Source: Rickettsiella grylli (GTDB taxonomy: Bacteria > Pseudomonadota > Gammaproteobacteria > Diplorickettsiales > Diplorickettsiaceae). Taken from it: a stretch of 64,000 bases of DNA. The stretch covers positions 831,001-895,000 of the forward strand of contig NZ_AAQJ02000001.1 of assembly GCF_000168295.1 (NCBI RefSeq). Reading direction: 5' to 3'. The notes below the pieces were generated by a model. The model made no database searches, was not told the origin of the DNA, and saw nothing but the letters and a program-made list of their open reading frames with translations. Below, piece by piece: positions 47,201 to 54,617 of the stretch. A program made the position numbers and the translations under genes. Position 1 is the stretch's first letter; each line of letters opens with the position of its first letter.

Positions 47201-48081
47201 ACACAATAAAACCGTTTACGATTGTTTTAGAAAATTTTTATAACGAGCCTCAATTAGAAACGTTATCCTTTACCTTTTCAAATCAAAAAATAGTTCTATC
47301 CAAAAATTTAACTGATTTGTATGTCGTTGAAGACTTTGAACAGGCTAAACGAAAACAGGAAGCAATTTTAGAAAAAGAATCTCGTGCTATTTTACGTTCT
47401 CAATCTATTCAACCTACTCAATTTCAATCCACCGAAGAAGGTCGTACATTAGCGAATTCCAATGTAACAAAACAACGTCGTTCTCTTGTCAAATCATTGA
47501 CAAAAAATGCTCCTTCAACGTTCATGTTTACCCATAAGGACACCATGAGTCCTTTTCATTTTTTCACCTCAAAACCAACCCTTTCTTCACGCTTAAAACA
47601 TGTTAAAACAAAGCATCATTGTCGCTCCCCTCGTGTTGTTCATAACACGGGAGAGAGACCGGTTACAAATTCAGCAACCGGTCTCTCTTGTCTAATCAAT
47701 CGTTTCGTGAATGAATTAAAAATAAAAAGTGTTGCATGGATATCCACATTATTTATGCCATTCGGTCAAGAAAAAACTGAAATACGCCCTCCCCATTTTC
47801 ACGAAATGCCAACCTTAGAAGATGTGAACAGCTTCAGAAGTTCTTTAAAAAATGACGTTGAATTTGAGTATCCGGGTCACTGGGTCAGTCACGTTTATTT
47901 TACGAAGTGGTTATTTGGTATGTTTGGTAGGCATTCTGTTGTTCATCGAATGAATAAAGCGGAACGAGCCTCTTATGTGCCCATAGAAAAATCATTCAAT
48001 CCCTTTATAGAACATGAGAAAACCCTCACTAGAAGGCATCCCCAAAGTGGACCATATCGCATGATTGGAGAACGGTTATAA
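41242..48081 (+). CDS. Giant multidomain ankyrin protein with a CheD-like deamidase domain; putative toxin/effector
   Basis: 2279 residues, one frame. Domains by eye: 45-370 ankyrin repeats (NGQSLLHEAAKREDLELLNL, FGNTPLHTAVIRSNEFVVKL, GNTALHEAVKAARRG); about 545-690 helical, TPR-like; about 703-825 a CheD-like glutamine deamidase domain with Thr709, Cys715 and His732 in the CheD spacing; K978-R981 a dibasic KRKR site; about 1145-1205 a long hydrophobic segment (GIFLTTDVLGIGIEMLELSS); about 1385-1510 an RTX-like Gly/Asp/Asn-rich repeat stretch (GLDGKGGIDTLNLKEF, DTLDIKHIENLI); about 1520-2060 beta-rich sequence without recognised domains; a KQRR site at 2077-2080; and a C-terminal 190 residues with a short hydrophobic helix. 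There is no signal peptide. The architecture resembles large modular toxins of arthropod symbionts. Delivery and activity are unknown. Confidence 0.85.
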   Translation: MLDYRGVPPEEFYTRYNALADPFSLSLSAQIIEDKNPGSFFIINKENGQSLLHEAAKREDLELLNLLIKMGHEINYLDNEYKTPLYDACSRLNVDSVNQLLYHGADPNLGNSNQILHGNRYDDGGEELVDYQGETVPLVATIDSITTLAFEQLTDTLNQPYTGDLSDLTIDHSSEQKGASIVRELISRGVNVNLQTGPDHFSALHRAVTYKYTLLIQELIHSGQANPYLIDRDGETALHIVANYRSQIEKKFQRDVMQKEKEIAELMIPYLDTLEMKETKFGNTPLHTAVIRSNEFVVKLLYQKDYLFQNRKLLSIPNKAGNTALHEAVKAARRGPNILKLLLRVATNDELAIVNYEGKTAKDIAEDLLQESTRIDSFIQELKTSEKKLDKLMDRFGYRMSDLQNLNDGTIHKTFEWEPLTSDQLIQLRETINHIDSALTSLKNNAFFNAAMKDFEIIKDINRLSLHLKNFDELASSQNDHLLIEAVDNYHCQAMKIRDDINNNFLDKKYLESLTSVRQEEYFSWKNQLLKLPSSFPDLMTMDSQAYQTDHIQASLYLSSAEEQINNYNYNDAKEHIEAAIEIYHRLNAYGALENAYQMLAKITLSQGPSTIAAYEAINLNKVQSLDQQEKLQGHLALATLYNELMEQAIYRPSSLSFPLSTKTLYALMDRKSYYFYQIYKMTQGPLDNMAHTVLQRELGIAKNAPLGTYNIQQCIAVVAFDPIRKKVVLSHFDQFSGPLSFIEQLLREFSEGSKIDLYLSGARDRISLASHTSTISDNNIEQVLKQIYAEKDRFVIKSSDLGDKPSPEAIVFDVESQRLIHAAPNFPDTSLESREVNFQLQWIKGDYLRPLNRVDFSKNEATRKINFSFEEQQQIQEQFLHYEKVAGQTEAWNHQRFYPLLAFYNEQVGRAALDSHQALRTPLVKSDVVNTNENDPDSAVFVEQRNNDIIRNIAIDMDGTIPLDFDPEQLPCLEGTKRKRAAQCIIDSQLLLDYLKKLKGSTPTKILNYLSSWRRMGGTKKEEVARLTHHAKIMTHLNKVNQFSSRFMGILFSEKAIVNLFSGDPTAAINLATFTGSSHLFVNLAKRLDEKATRLLAAGKNSQARILRTGVTPVIRRGTGLLIAYDMYEQIKALKKDSHNTEAWIGVISDGIFLTTDVLGIGIEMLELSSVTIAALGLSALFNPLADIASVIIILGTQIYGAVKKVSNEDHYVQLTAWEKFKEGCLAFLTLKPEAYLQTMIEEGAEYERLLAKQFNYIKNFTEIKYFVFPGIVKNGIICQLVEASCGNVFFMQRKHCLGLKKVCGPSFKDIVDNSVYFKRKRSQSELKVSRERIAAPPGAQLFCLPTTKDGVPPPPEIVFRCDAALGLNITNNTLGNTAFYDLGEGKDYAFGFDDISNIFVVNNGAKRYAGGYKADTFIVGANKIVNANYFGKRGLDGKGGIDTLNLKEFKPEKKVTINLNKGFLNYSDSRDTLDIKHIENLICGNFSLSVITGCDTQKVDVLGGPTFEKADTIFVPKNSTCHYTTTFYLNPYSTLNNTAEQGDFIYSIQSGSGMISVNLTLDSNTTLFNFYNTLNHRFLMNADISDLYALSSSKKVITFHFPEQKVNKIFRALKTITLAKSNASSRITFDYQFNSEIFLSPTYLDVLPKVIEAKASLKTLNALLENRDINGTVIINDRNKIHKILFNFVKTSNFSLNNFKLEIIYSELKNIFFQFIDGTEIKITNDTHYLFFTGSQKNITDIITFYSPIARRLNMLCNIKTFQNQRVLIGHHGHQVVYNDKYAFETHFYSNGGQGLLIIQPSLPPLLLTLNDVILHHDPFSRAIDTVDFRQIKTKIETDLGIATNAITVIILSQNNTHEFQLLASKRERTFENDLVLILGTRLYKNILVDYLAVRLKDALLTHWYKDYLQIILNVAPLKIVGNFPNLTLQPFPFIVDETHDFITLGIENVEENTEIIIPRESDFNTFYQHNKTNLIFTNTLTTSNTIKPFTIVLENFYNEPQLETLSFTFSNQKIVLSKNLTDLYVVEDFEQAKRKQEAILEKESRAILRSQSIQPTQFQSTEEGRTLANSNVTKQRRSLVKSLTKNAPSTFMFTHKDTMSPFHFFTSKPTLSSRLKHVKTKHHCRSPRVVHNTGERPVTNSATGLSCLINRFVNELKIKSVAWISTLFMPFGQEKTEIRPPHFHEMPTLEDVNSFRSSLKNDVEFEYPGHWVSHVYFTKWLFGMFGRHSVVHRMNKAERASYVPIEKSFNPFIEHEKTLTRRHPQSGPYRMIGERL
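43354..43740 (+). other. CheD-like deamidase domain within the giant protein
   Basis: Coding region for about residues 705-833. The catalytic triad of CheD glutamine deamidases is Thr, then Cys six residues later, then His seventeen residues after Cys. Here Thr709 (codon 43366-43368), Cys715 (43384-43386) and His732 (43435-43437) match exactly, within TYNIQQCIAVVAFDPIRKK. The Asp-Pro after the Cys strand is also conserved (CIAVVAFDP against CVAVCMRDP in Thermotoga CheD as I recall it). Downstream, LYLSGAR matches the Gly-Gly-Ala segment, DNNIEQVLKQI the RNVEAVKKHL helix, and SSDLGDKPSPEAIVFDVESQ the final AED-GG-hairpin. CNF1 and BLF1 toxins use a related fold and triad. Confidence 0.78.
47631..47688 (+). 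repeat. Pair of adjacent palindromes inside the giant gene
   Basis: Two stem-loops lie end to end in frame. The first pairs CGTGTT (47632-47637) with AACACG (47644-47649). The second has perfect 13-bp arms, AGAGAGACCGGTT (47652-47664) and AACCGGTCTCTCT (47676-47688), around an 11-base loop. They encode the linker before the C-terminal domain (about residues 2130-2150). GC-rich palindromes stand out from the AT-rich surroundings and resemble in-frame palindromic element insertions known from Rickettsia. Confidence 0.55.
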
Positions 48082-48105
48082 ATCGATTCGCTATATTTGG
48101 AATAG

Positions 48106-48293
48106 TCCAGACTTGAACGTTGTCAGGCCCGCACCGGTCGAGCACAAAGAAATCCTATTTTTATCGCAATTTCTGCTTGGCTTCAGAAATATCAGCACCG
48201 ATTAAAACATAACATTTCTTTCTATCAACAGGATGGCTTGATTATTAAAACTTCTATTTCTAAAAATTTAAAACGGATTTTGGTGCAAGCTTA
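48106..48293 (+). pseudogene. Decayed coding fragment, possibly transposase-derived
   Basis: After the giant gene, a frame without a start codon runs from 48106 to a TAA at 48291-48293 and reads as protein-like sequence (NPIFIAISAWLQKYQHRLKH, then SKNLKRILVQA). It has a coding-like composition but no ribosome-binding site or initiation codon. It may be the tail of a lost mobile-element or accessory gene; I cannot name the family. Confidence 0.3.
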
Positions 48294-48382
48294 AATACTT
48301 GGGGTGAAACTCCTGTTAACTTGTCATGACCTCTCCACTAACCCATTAAATAAAGCTATCGAACAGCTTTTATTCGCTATTC

Positions 48383-48416
48383 ATGCTTCCGTTAATCGGA
48401 GGCATCCTTTATTTTG
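48383..48416 (+). terminator. Terminator upstream of the SUF operon
   Basis: ATGCTTCCG (48383-48391) pairs with CGGAGGCAT (48397-48405) around TTAAT, with one G-T pair, followed by CCTTTATTTTG. This 9-bp stem with a T-rich tail would separate the giant gene or the decayed fragment from the suf promoter. Another imperfect hairpin, AATAAAGCT with AGCTTTTATT, lies just upstream near 48350-48375. Confidence 0.5.
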
Positions 48417-48439
48417 TACATTGAATGGGATTTAGTCGC

Positions 48440-48478
48440 TTGTTTTTAATCTAGAATAGGACTAAAATAGTCCCATTT
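48440..48478 (+). promoter_or_regulatory. SUF promoter with overlapping IscR-type operator
   Basis: -35 TTGTTT (48440-48445), 17-base spacer, -10 TAAAAT (48463-48468). The -10 sits inside a palindrome GACT-AAAAT-AGTC (48460-48472) that fits the core of the IscR type 1 site (GACT-R-WWW-Y-AGTC). An Fe-S-binding Rrf2 regulator bound here would cover the -10 and block transcription, so the first gene of the operon probably represses its own operon. Confidence 0.65.
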
Positions 48479-48504
48479 TTAGACATGCAATAAAAATTAC
48501 GTCG

Positions 48505-48978
48505 ATGTTAAGACTGAGTAAACTGACTGATTATGCCGTGGTCATCATGGCCTACCTCTCTCAGCATCCTGGACTTGCAATTAATGCCAAAAAGATTGCT
48601 GAACGCACAGGTATCGCTTTACCGACAACCAGTAAATTGCTAAAACATTTAACGCATCGAGGTCTATTACACGCCAACCGCGGTATTCGAGGCGGTTATC
48701 TATTGGCCTATCCCGCCGCGGATATTTCACTGGGAACACTCATTCAAACGTTAGAAGGCCCTATTGCGTTAACCGAATGCAGTCATCGAACGCGAACGTG
48801 TCGCTTCGCCCAGCAGTGTACGATTCGCGATAATTGGCGTAGGATTAGCGCTTTTATTCAAATGACCTTCATGCACATTAGTTTGGCGGATCTGATTCAG
48901 CCCATGAAGCTTAGTCATTTAAGCCTATTGCACCCTATCGATTACCTACTTCCCTTGGGAGCCGAAAAAAAATCATGA
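48505..48978 (+). CDS. Rrf2 family SUF operon regulator
   Basis: 157 residues; winged-helix Rrf2/IscR-type transcription factor: [66 protein letters not shown]. The Fe-S-binding loop has three cysteines, [21 protein letters not shown], as in IscR-type regulators. It resembles the gammaproteobacterial SUF-specific regulator (TIGR02944 group) rather than IscR of the isc operon. The stop overlaps the sufB start (ATGA at 48975-48978), so it is the first gene of the operon, and an IscR-like operator overlaps its promoter. The C-terminal tail ([17 protein letters not shown]) is short and unremarkable. Confidence 0.92.
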   Translation: MLRLSKLTDYAVVIMAYLSQHPGLAINAKKIAERTGIALPTTSKLLKHLTHRGLLHANRGIRGGYLLAYPAADISLGTLIQTLEGPIALTECSHRTRTCRFAQQCTIRDNWRRISAFIQMTFMHISLADLIQPMKLSHLSLLHPIDYLLPLGAEKKS

Positions 48979-50417
48979 CGCAAGCCACTTTAGAGACCTT
49001 ATTACAGCAAGATTACCCCCATGGTTTTGTCAGTGATATTCCTGCCGATACACTTGCTTGCGGACTCAATGAAGACGTTATTCGCCATATTTCAGCGAAA
49101 AAAAATGAGCCTGAATTTTTATTAGCCTGGCGCTTAAAGGCTTACCGTCATTGGCTCAGTTTAACGGAACCCCATTGGGCGGATTATATGGATTATCCAG
49201 CCATTGATTACCAAGCGATTAGTTATTATTCGGCACCTAAACTCAAAAAGCAATTGAAAAGCTTAGACGAAGTTGATCCTGAATTGCTACGGATTTATAC
49301 GAAGCTTGGCATTTCACTGAAAGAACAAGAACGTTTAGCCGGTGTTGCGGTCGATGCTGTTTTTGACAGTATTTCGGTTGCCACCACTTTTAAAGAAAAA
49401 CTAAAAGCAATGGGAATTCTATTCTGTTCATTTTCCGAAGCCGTGCAAGAATATCCTGAGTTGATAAAACGCTATTTAGGGACTGTTGTTCCGTATGCTG
49501 ATAATTTTTATGCCTGCTTAAATGCCGCTGTCTTTACGGATGGATCGTTTTGTTATATTCCCAAGGGAATACGCTGCCCCATGGAACTCTCCACCTATTT
49601 TCGAATGAATGCTGCGAATACAGGCCAGTTTGAACGCACGTTAATTATTGCTGATGAAGGAAGTTATGTGAGTTACTTAGAAGGATGTACGGCACCCCAA
49701 CGTGATGAAAACCAATTACATGCGGCTGTTGTCGAGCTCATTGCTTTAGATCATGCTGAAATTAAATATTCGACGGTTCAAAATTGGTATCCCGGTGATA
49801 AAGAAGGTAAAGGGGGAATTTATAACTTTGTGACGAAACGCGGTCATTGTCGTGGCAAACAATCAAAAATTTCGTGGACGCAAGTTGAAACAGGATCCGC
49901 GATTACCTGGAAATATCCGAGTGTTATCCTGCAAGGTGATGCTTCTGTCGGCGAGTTTTATTCAGTGGCACTGACGCACCATAAACAGCAAGCAGACACT
50001 GGAACGAAAATGATCCATATCGGTAAACATACAAAAAGTACTATTTTATCAAAAGGAATTAGTGCCGGTCACGGACAAAACAGTTATCGTGGTTTAGTCA
50101 AAATCGCTGAAACAGCGGACCATGCCCGTAATTATACCCAATGCGATTCACTTTTAATCGGTCAACACTGTAAAGCGCATACCTTCCCAAGTATTGAAGT
50201 TAAAAATCAGACTGCACAAATAGAACACGAGGCTTCGGCGTCGAAAATTAGCGAAGATCAACTGTTTTATTGTTTGCAGCGCGGTATAACCCGCGAAGAT
50301 GCACTTTCACTTATTGTGAATGGGTTTTGCAAAGCCGTATTTAAAGAATTACCAATGGAATTTGCCGTTGAAGCTCAGAAATTACTGAGTCTCAGTTTGG
50401 AAGGAAGTATTGGTTAG
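48975..50417 (+). CDS. sufB: Fe-S cluster assembly protein SufB
   Basis: Scaffold subunit of the SufBCD complex, on which new Fe-S clusters form. 480 residues, normal length. Characteristic stretches: [10 protein letters not shown]-like [99 protein letters not shown] (with conserved Cys), [16 protein letters not shown] and [17 protein letters not shown]. It overlaps the regulator gene by 4 bases. Confidence 0.98.
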   Translation: MTQATLETLLQQDYPHGFVSDIPADTLACGLNEDVIRHISAKKNEPEFLLAWRLKAYRHWLSLTEPHWADYMDYPAIDYQAISYYSAPKLKKQLKSLDEVDPELLRIYTKLGISLKEQERLAGVAVDAVFDSISVATTFKEKLKAMGILFCSFSEAVQEYPELIKRYLGTVVPYADNFYACLNAAVFTDGSFCYIPKGIRCPMELSTYFRMNAANTGQFERTLIIADEGSYVSYLEGCTAPQRDENQLHAAVVELIALDHAEIKYSTVQNWYPGDKEGKGGIYNFVTKRGHCRGKQSKISWTQVETGSAITWKYPSVILQGDASVGEFYSVALTHHKQQADTGTKMIHIGKHTKSTILSKGISAGHGQNSYRGLVKIAETADHARNYTQCDSLLIGQHCKAHTFPSIEVKNQTAQIEHEASASKISEDQLFYCLQRGITREDALSLIVNGFCKAVFKELPMEFAVEAQKLLSLSLEGSIG

Positions 50418-50460
50418 AAACAAAACGAGCATTTATATCCACACAAAGAACGTAAAAAAT

Positions 50461-51219
50461 ATGTTAATAATTAAAAATTTACAGGTTGAAATTGATAATA
50501 AAAAAATATTACGGGGAATTAATCTGCATATAAAACCGGGTGAAATTCACGCCATCATGGGGCCCAATGGTTCGGGTAAAAGCACCTTAGCCAATATCAT
50601 TGCCGGACGTTTTCATTATACGATAACCCAGGGCGAAATCCGCTATTTAGGTGAAGATTTAACCCGCCTTGCTCCTGAACAACGCGCGCATGCAGGGTTA
50701 TTTTTAGCCTTTCAATATCCGATTGAAATCCCTGGTGTGAGTAATATTTATTTACTCAAAGCGGCTTTAAACGCAATACGTAAAGCACGCGGTGAAACCG
50801 AACTGGATGCGATGGATTTTTTAAAACGCGTAAAAGAAAAGTTAAATGTTGTTGAAATGGATCACGATTTCCTTTACCGGGCAGTCAATGCCGGTTTTTC
50901 TGGGGGGGAAAAAAAACGCAATGAAATTTTACAAATGGCCTTATTAGAACCTCAATTAGCACTGTTAGATGAAACCGATTCTGGTCTTGATATTGACGCT
51001 TTAAAAATAGTTGCGAAGGGGGTTAATACGCTGCGCTCGCCCGAACGAGCGATGATGCTTATTACGCATTATCAACGTTTACTCGACTATATTAAGCCTG
51101 ATTATGTGCATATACTGGCTGGTGGGAAAATTATTCGATCAGGTGATTTTTCTTTAGCACAAACCTTAGAAAAAGAAGGTTATGCTACTTTTTTACAACA
51201 AGAAAAATCATGGGTGTAA
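50461..51219 (+). CDS. sufC: Fe-S cluster assembly ATPase SufC
   Basis: ABC-type ATPase of the SufBCD complex; about 252 residues from the ATG at 50461, which gives the family start MLIIKNLQVEIDNKKILRGINLHIKPGEIHAIMGPNGSGKSTLAN (Walker A GPNGSGKS). The signature motif is FSGGEKKRNEILQM and Walker B LALLDETDSGLDIDALK, both diagnostic for SufC. The open frame reaches back to a TTG at 50410 inside the end of sufB, but the added residues do not fit the family. Confidence 0.97.
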   Translation: MLIIKNLQVEIDNKKILRGINLHIKPGEIHAIMGPNGSGKSTLANIIAGRFHYTITQGEIRYLGEDLTRLAPEQRAHAGLFLAFQYPIEIPGVSNIYLLKAALNAIRKARGETELDAMDFLKRVKEKLNVVEMDHDFLYRAVNAGFSGGEKKRNEILQMALLEPQLALLDETDSGLDIDALKIVAKGVNTLRSPERAMMLITHYQRLLDYIKPDYVHILAGGKIIRSGDFSLAQTLEKEGYATFLQQEKSWV

Positions 51220-51223
51220 ACAC

Positions 51224-52528
51224 ATGTTAAATAATAAACGAAGCGATTTTAACGCCATTGCGCATTACTCCCGAGAGTATCAGCGCACCGAAAAAAATTT
51301 ATTCGGCCAGGGAGAAGCCTATCTCACGCGATTAAGACGAACGGCATTAGACGCCTTTACAACAATGGGCTTCCCGAGTAAAAAACAGGCCGATTGGAAA
51401 TACACGTCATTCAATACATTGCATCAAACCCCTTATTTTTTAGTGGCATCATCATCCCCCCCTGATCCGGTTCTCGAAGCTACGATAGGCGTTCGTTTAG
51501 TGTTTGTGAATGGTTTTTTTGCGCCGCATTTATCCACCGTAATCGATTTAGCGCAAAATGATCGAATAACCCATTTGATTCAGATGCACCATCATCATCC
51601 GGAATTAGTCAAGGCACACGTCAACTCCAACGCAGTCGAGAAAAATAGTTTTACACAATTAAACACGGCTTTTCTGCGAGAAGGTGCATTTATTTATTTA
51701 CCGGCCAATACCTGTTTAAACACGCCTATCGACGTTTTATTTATTAATACGGATGAAACACCCAATCGCTTTATTCCTTTACGTAATATCATTATCGCGG
51801 AAGAAAATAGTCACGCCACGATTGTGGAAAAGTATATCGATATGACGTCTAAAAAAAATACCCCTTATTTTACAAATAGCGTCACCGAATGTTATTTATC
51901 GGCCAATAGTCATATCGAACATTATCAATACATTAACGAGAGTCAACAGGCCCAACATGTCGGCAGCTTATCGGTGTCACAACAGGAAAATAGTCAATTT
52001 TCCGCTTATTCTTTCGCATTAAATAGCGCATTAATACGTCGTGATATTATCGTTAAATTATTAGCACCACAGGCACAGTGTCAATTAAAGGGGCTCTATT
52101 TAGCATTTCGTCATCAACAAATCGATTACTGTACCGTCATTGATCACGTCAGTCCGAAAACCCAGAGTGACGAATTTTACAAGGGTATTATTGGTGATAA
52201 TGCACGTGCGACGTTTAATGGTAAATTGATAGTCCGTGAAGACGCGATTCAATCCAAAGCACACCAATTGAATAAAAATTTATTATTATCAGCCCACAGT
52301 GAAATGAATAGTAAACCACAACTTGAATTATTTACAGATGATATCCACTGTACGCATGGTGCAAGCATCGGCCAACTGGATAACGATGCTTTATTTTATT
52401 TGCAATCCCGTGGATTAACCATAAACCAAGCCACTGATTTATTGGTGAATGCCTTTGCCCACGATATCCTTCAACACATGCCTTTGTTAAAGGATGTCGT
52501 TTTACCTCATTTTAATCATCAGCCATGA
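51224..52528 (+). CDS. sufD: Fe-S cluster assembly protein SufD
   Basis: Partner of SufB and SufC, 434 residues from the ATG at 51224. It is less conserved than SufB but clear: FPSKKQADWKYTSFNTLHQTPYF, FVNGFFAPHLS, LNTAFLREGAFIYLPANT, QLKGLYLAFRHQQIDYCTVIDHVSPKTQSDEFYKGIIGDNARATFNGKLIVREDAIQSKAHQLNKNLLLS and the C-terminal CTHGASIGQLDNDALFYLQSRGL. The conserved C-terminal His and the QLD segment contact SufB. The frame extends further upstream inside sufC and is not used. Confidence 0.96.
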   Translation: MLNNKRSDFNAIAHYSREYQRTEKNLFGQGEAYLTRLRRTALDAFTTMGFPSKKQADWKYTSFNTLHQTPYFLVASSSPPDPVLEATIGVRLVFVNGFFAPHLSTVIDLAQNDRITHLIQMHHHHPELVKAHVNSNAVEKNSFTQLNTAFLREGAFIYLPANTCLNTPIDVLFINTDETPNRFIPLRNIIIAEENSHATIVEKYIDMTSKKNTPYFTNSVTECYLSANSHIEHYQYINESQQAQHVGSLSVSQQENSQFSAYSFALNSALIRRDIIVKLLAPQAQCQLKGLYLAFRHQQIDYCTVIDHVSPKTQSDEFYKGIIGDNARATFNGKLIVREDAIQSKAHQLNKNLLLSAHSEMNSKPQLELFTDDIHCTHGASIGQLDNDALFYLQSRGLTINQATDLLVNAFAHDILQHMPLLKDVVLPHFNHQP

Positions 52529-53772
52529 ACACCTGTGATCTAACAAAAATAAGAGCTGACTTTCCTATTCTACAACAAAAAATAAAAGGGAGCCCGCTCG
52601 TTTATCTGGATAATGCGGCAAGTACACAAAAGCCTTACGCTGTTATCCAACGTTTACACCATTTTTATCAGTATGAAAATAGTAATGTGCACCGCGGTAT
52701 CCATACCTTAAGTGAATTAGCGACGCACGCATTTGAACAGAGCCGTCAGAAAGTTCAACACTTTATCCATGCAAAATCATCGGCAGAAATTATTTTCGTC
52801 CGCGGCACCACGGAAGCCATTAATTTAGTGGCGCAAACCTACGGTTTAAGTCACCTTCGTGCGGGTGATGAAATTATTATTTCGCATATGGAACATCATG
52901 CCAATATCGTTCCCTGGCAAATTTTGTGCGAACAAACGGGTGCTCAACTTAAAATTATACCGATTAATGATGCGGGTGAATTAGTATTGGAAGAATACCA
53001 ACGTTTACTCAATGCTAAAACAAAACTCGTGTCAATTTGTCACGTTTCCAACACCTTAGGGACGATTAACCCCATTCAATCGATCATCGATTGGGCTCAT
53101 GCGAATAGTCCTGAAACAAAAGTATTGATTGACGGTGCGCAGGCAGTCGCCCATCAAAAAATAGATGTCCACGCGTTAGATTGTGATTTTTATGCCTTTT
53201 CTGGCCACAAATTATTTGCGCCGACCGGCATTGGCGTTTTGTATGGCAAATACGAATTGTTAGCGCGCATGCCACCCTATCAAGGGGGCGGCAGTATGAT
53301 CACTGAAGTTGGCCTTAAAAAAAGTCATTATCGTGAACCACCGTATAAGTTTGAAGCAGGTACACCGCATATTGCAGGCGCCGTTGGATTAGGCGCGGCA
53401 ATTGATTATCTCAATCAACTCGACTTTAATGTGATCCATTGTCATGAACAACAACTACTCGACTATGCCATTCAACATTTACAAGCCATTCAGGGTTTAC
53501 GTTTCATTGGCATGGCAAAAGAAAAAGCCGCTATCTTGAATTTTATCGTCAATGATTCACGAGGGCGGCGTATTCATGGGCATGATATCAGTGATGTTTT
53601 AAATGCTGAAGTGGGAGTTGCTGTACGTGCCGGTCAACATTGCACCATGCCCTTAATGCAACGCTTCGATGTTGATTCCACCGTGCGTGTGTCAATGGCA
53701 CTCTATAATAATAAAGAAGATATTGATGCTTTAATCAGGGGTTTACATATTTTAAAGCAATTGTTTAAATAA
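52525..53772 (+). CDS. sufS: Cysteine desulfurase SufS
   Basis: PLP-dependent enzyme that mobilises sulfur from cysteine as a persulfide. 415 residues; group II features: YLDNAASTQKPYAVI, HRGIHTLSELATHAFEQSR, the PLP-lysine motif FYAFSGHKLFAPTGIGVLYG and the active-site Cys in VRAGQHCTMPLM. The start overlaps the sufD stop by 4 bases (ATGA). SufU encoded next is the expected sulfur acceptor, because no sufE is seen. Confidence 0.97.
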   Translation: MNTCDLTKIRADFPILQQKIKGSPLVYLDNAASTQKPYAVIQRLHHFYQYENSNVHRGIHTLSELATHAFEQSRQKVQHFIHAKSSAEIIFVRGTTEAINLVAQTYGLSHLRAGDEIIISHMEHHANIVPWQILCEQTGAQLKIIPINDAGELVLEEYQRLLNAKTKLVSICHVSNTLGTINPIQSIIDWAHANSPETKVLIDGAQAVAHQKIDVHALDCDFYAFSGHKLFAPTGIGVLYGKYELLARMPPYQGGGSMITEVGLKKSHYREPPYKFEAGTPHIAGAVGLGAAIDYLNQLDFNVIHCHEQQLLDYAIQHLQAIQGLRFIGMAKEKAAILNFIVNDSRGRRIHGHDISDVLNAEVGVAVRAGQHCTMPLMQRFDVDSTVRVSMALYNNKEDIDALIRGLHILKQLFK

Positions 53773-53773
53773 A

Positions 53774-54271
53774 ATGATGTCTCATTTACGCGAACTTTAC
53801 CAGGAAATGATCTTAGATCACGGGCGCAATCCTCGTCATCATCACACGATGCCATTGGCAAATCGGCTTGCTCATGGTTTTAACCAGATCTGTGGTGACC
53901 GCTTAACCGTCTATCTGAAAATAGATCACGGTAAAATCAAAGCAATTAGTTTTCAAGGCTCAGGTTGCGCCATTGCTATCGCATCGGCGTCGCTCATGTC
54001 GGAGATTTTGTCAGGAAAAACATGCAAAGAGGCCGAAACATGCTTTGAACGCTTTCATCAGCTATTAACGCGTGAATTAACGACCGCTGAACAATTACAG
54101 GACCTCGAAAAATTAGCTGTATTTGCCGGTGTAAAAGCCTATCCGGCACGGGTAAAATGTGCAACGCTCGCGTGGCATACCTTACTTGCTGCCTTAAAAC
54201 AAAACCAGTCGTTAGTATCCACCGAATCCTCATCTTTATTATCCTATGACCATACATTATCCGCTGAATGA
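53774..54271 (+). CDS. sufU: SufU-type sulfur acceptor/scaffold
   Basis: NifU/IscU-like protein of 165 residues. The N-terminal LRELYQEMILDHGRNPRHH and the Cys/Asp positions NQICGDRLTVYL, GSGCAIAIASASLM and YPARVKCATLAWHTLL show SufU with three Cys and an Asp. Its family receives sulfur from SufS, usually with a bound zinc. A longer Ser-rich tail (SLVSTESSSLLSYDHTLSAE) overlaps the next gene by 26 bases. Confidence 0.94.
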   Translation: MMSHLRELYQEMILDHGRNPRHHHTMPLANRLAHGFNQICGDRLTVYLKIDHGKIKAISFQGSGCAIAIASASLMSEILSGKTCKEAETCFERFHQLLTRELTTAEQLQDLEKLAVFAGVKAYPARVKCATLAWHTLLAALKQNQSLVSTESSSLLSYDHTLSAE

Positions 54272-54575
54272 AGCCACTTTAAAAAATTCGATTGTAAACA
54301 CGCTTAAACATATTTATGACCCTGAAATACCGGTTAATATTTACGATTTAGGCCTCATTTATCATATCTTTATTGACGTGCCTGGTCATGTCACGATTCA
54401 AATGACGTTAACAACGCCCGGCTGTCCGGTTGCACAAACATTTCCCAGTATGGTCGAAAACGCGGTGAATGCTATCGATGGCGTTCATGAAACGCAGGTT
54501 GAATTAGTGTGGGATCCCCCGTGGACGTCTGCAAAAATGTCTGAAGCGGCTAAATTACAACTCGGTATGTTATAA
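54246..54575 (+). CDS. SufT-like MIP18/DUF59 protein
   Basis: 109 residues of the DUF59 family, seen as SufT in many SUF operons. The motif YDPEIPVNIYDLGLIYHI (DPE) and MTLTTPGCPVAQTFPSM (Cys) are conserved. It is thought to help Fe-S maturation and to load clusters on selected targets. The start lies 26 bases inside the sufU 3' end, indicating translational coupling. Confidence 0.93.
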   Translation: MTIHYPLNEATLKNSIVNTLKHIYDPEIPVNIYDLGLIYHIFIDVPGHVTIQMTLTTPGCPVAQTFPSMVENAVNAIDGVHETQVELVWDPPWTSAKMSEAAKLQLGML

Positions 54576-54617
54576 CGTTTTTTATCATCTTGTTAAACAC
54601 GCTCTGGAGAGAAATAA

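Noticed and set aside
47522-48081. C-terminal region of the giant protein as a latrotoxin C-terminal domain
   Set aside because: Position, a short hydrophobic helix and a preceding basic site are reminiscent, but I could not match conserved residues, so no call was made.
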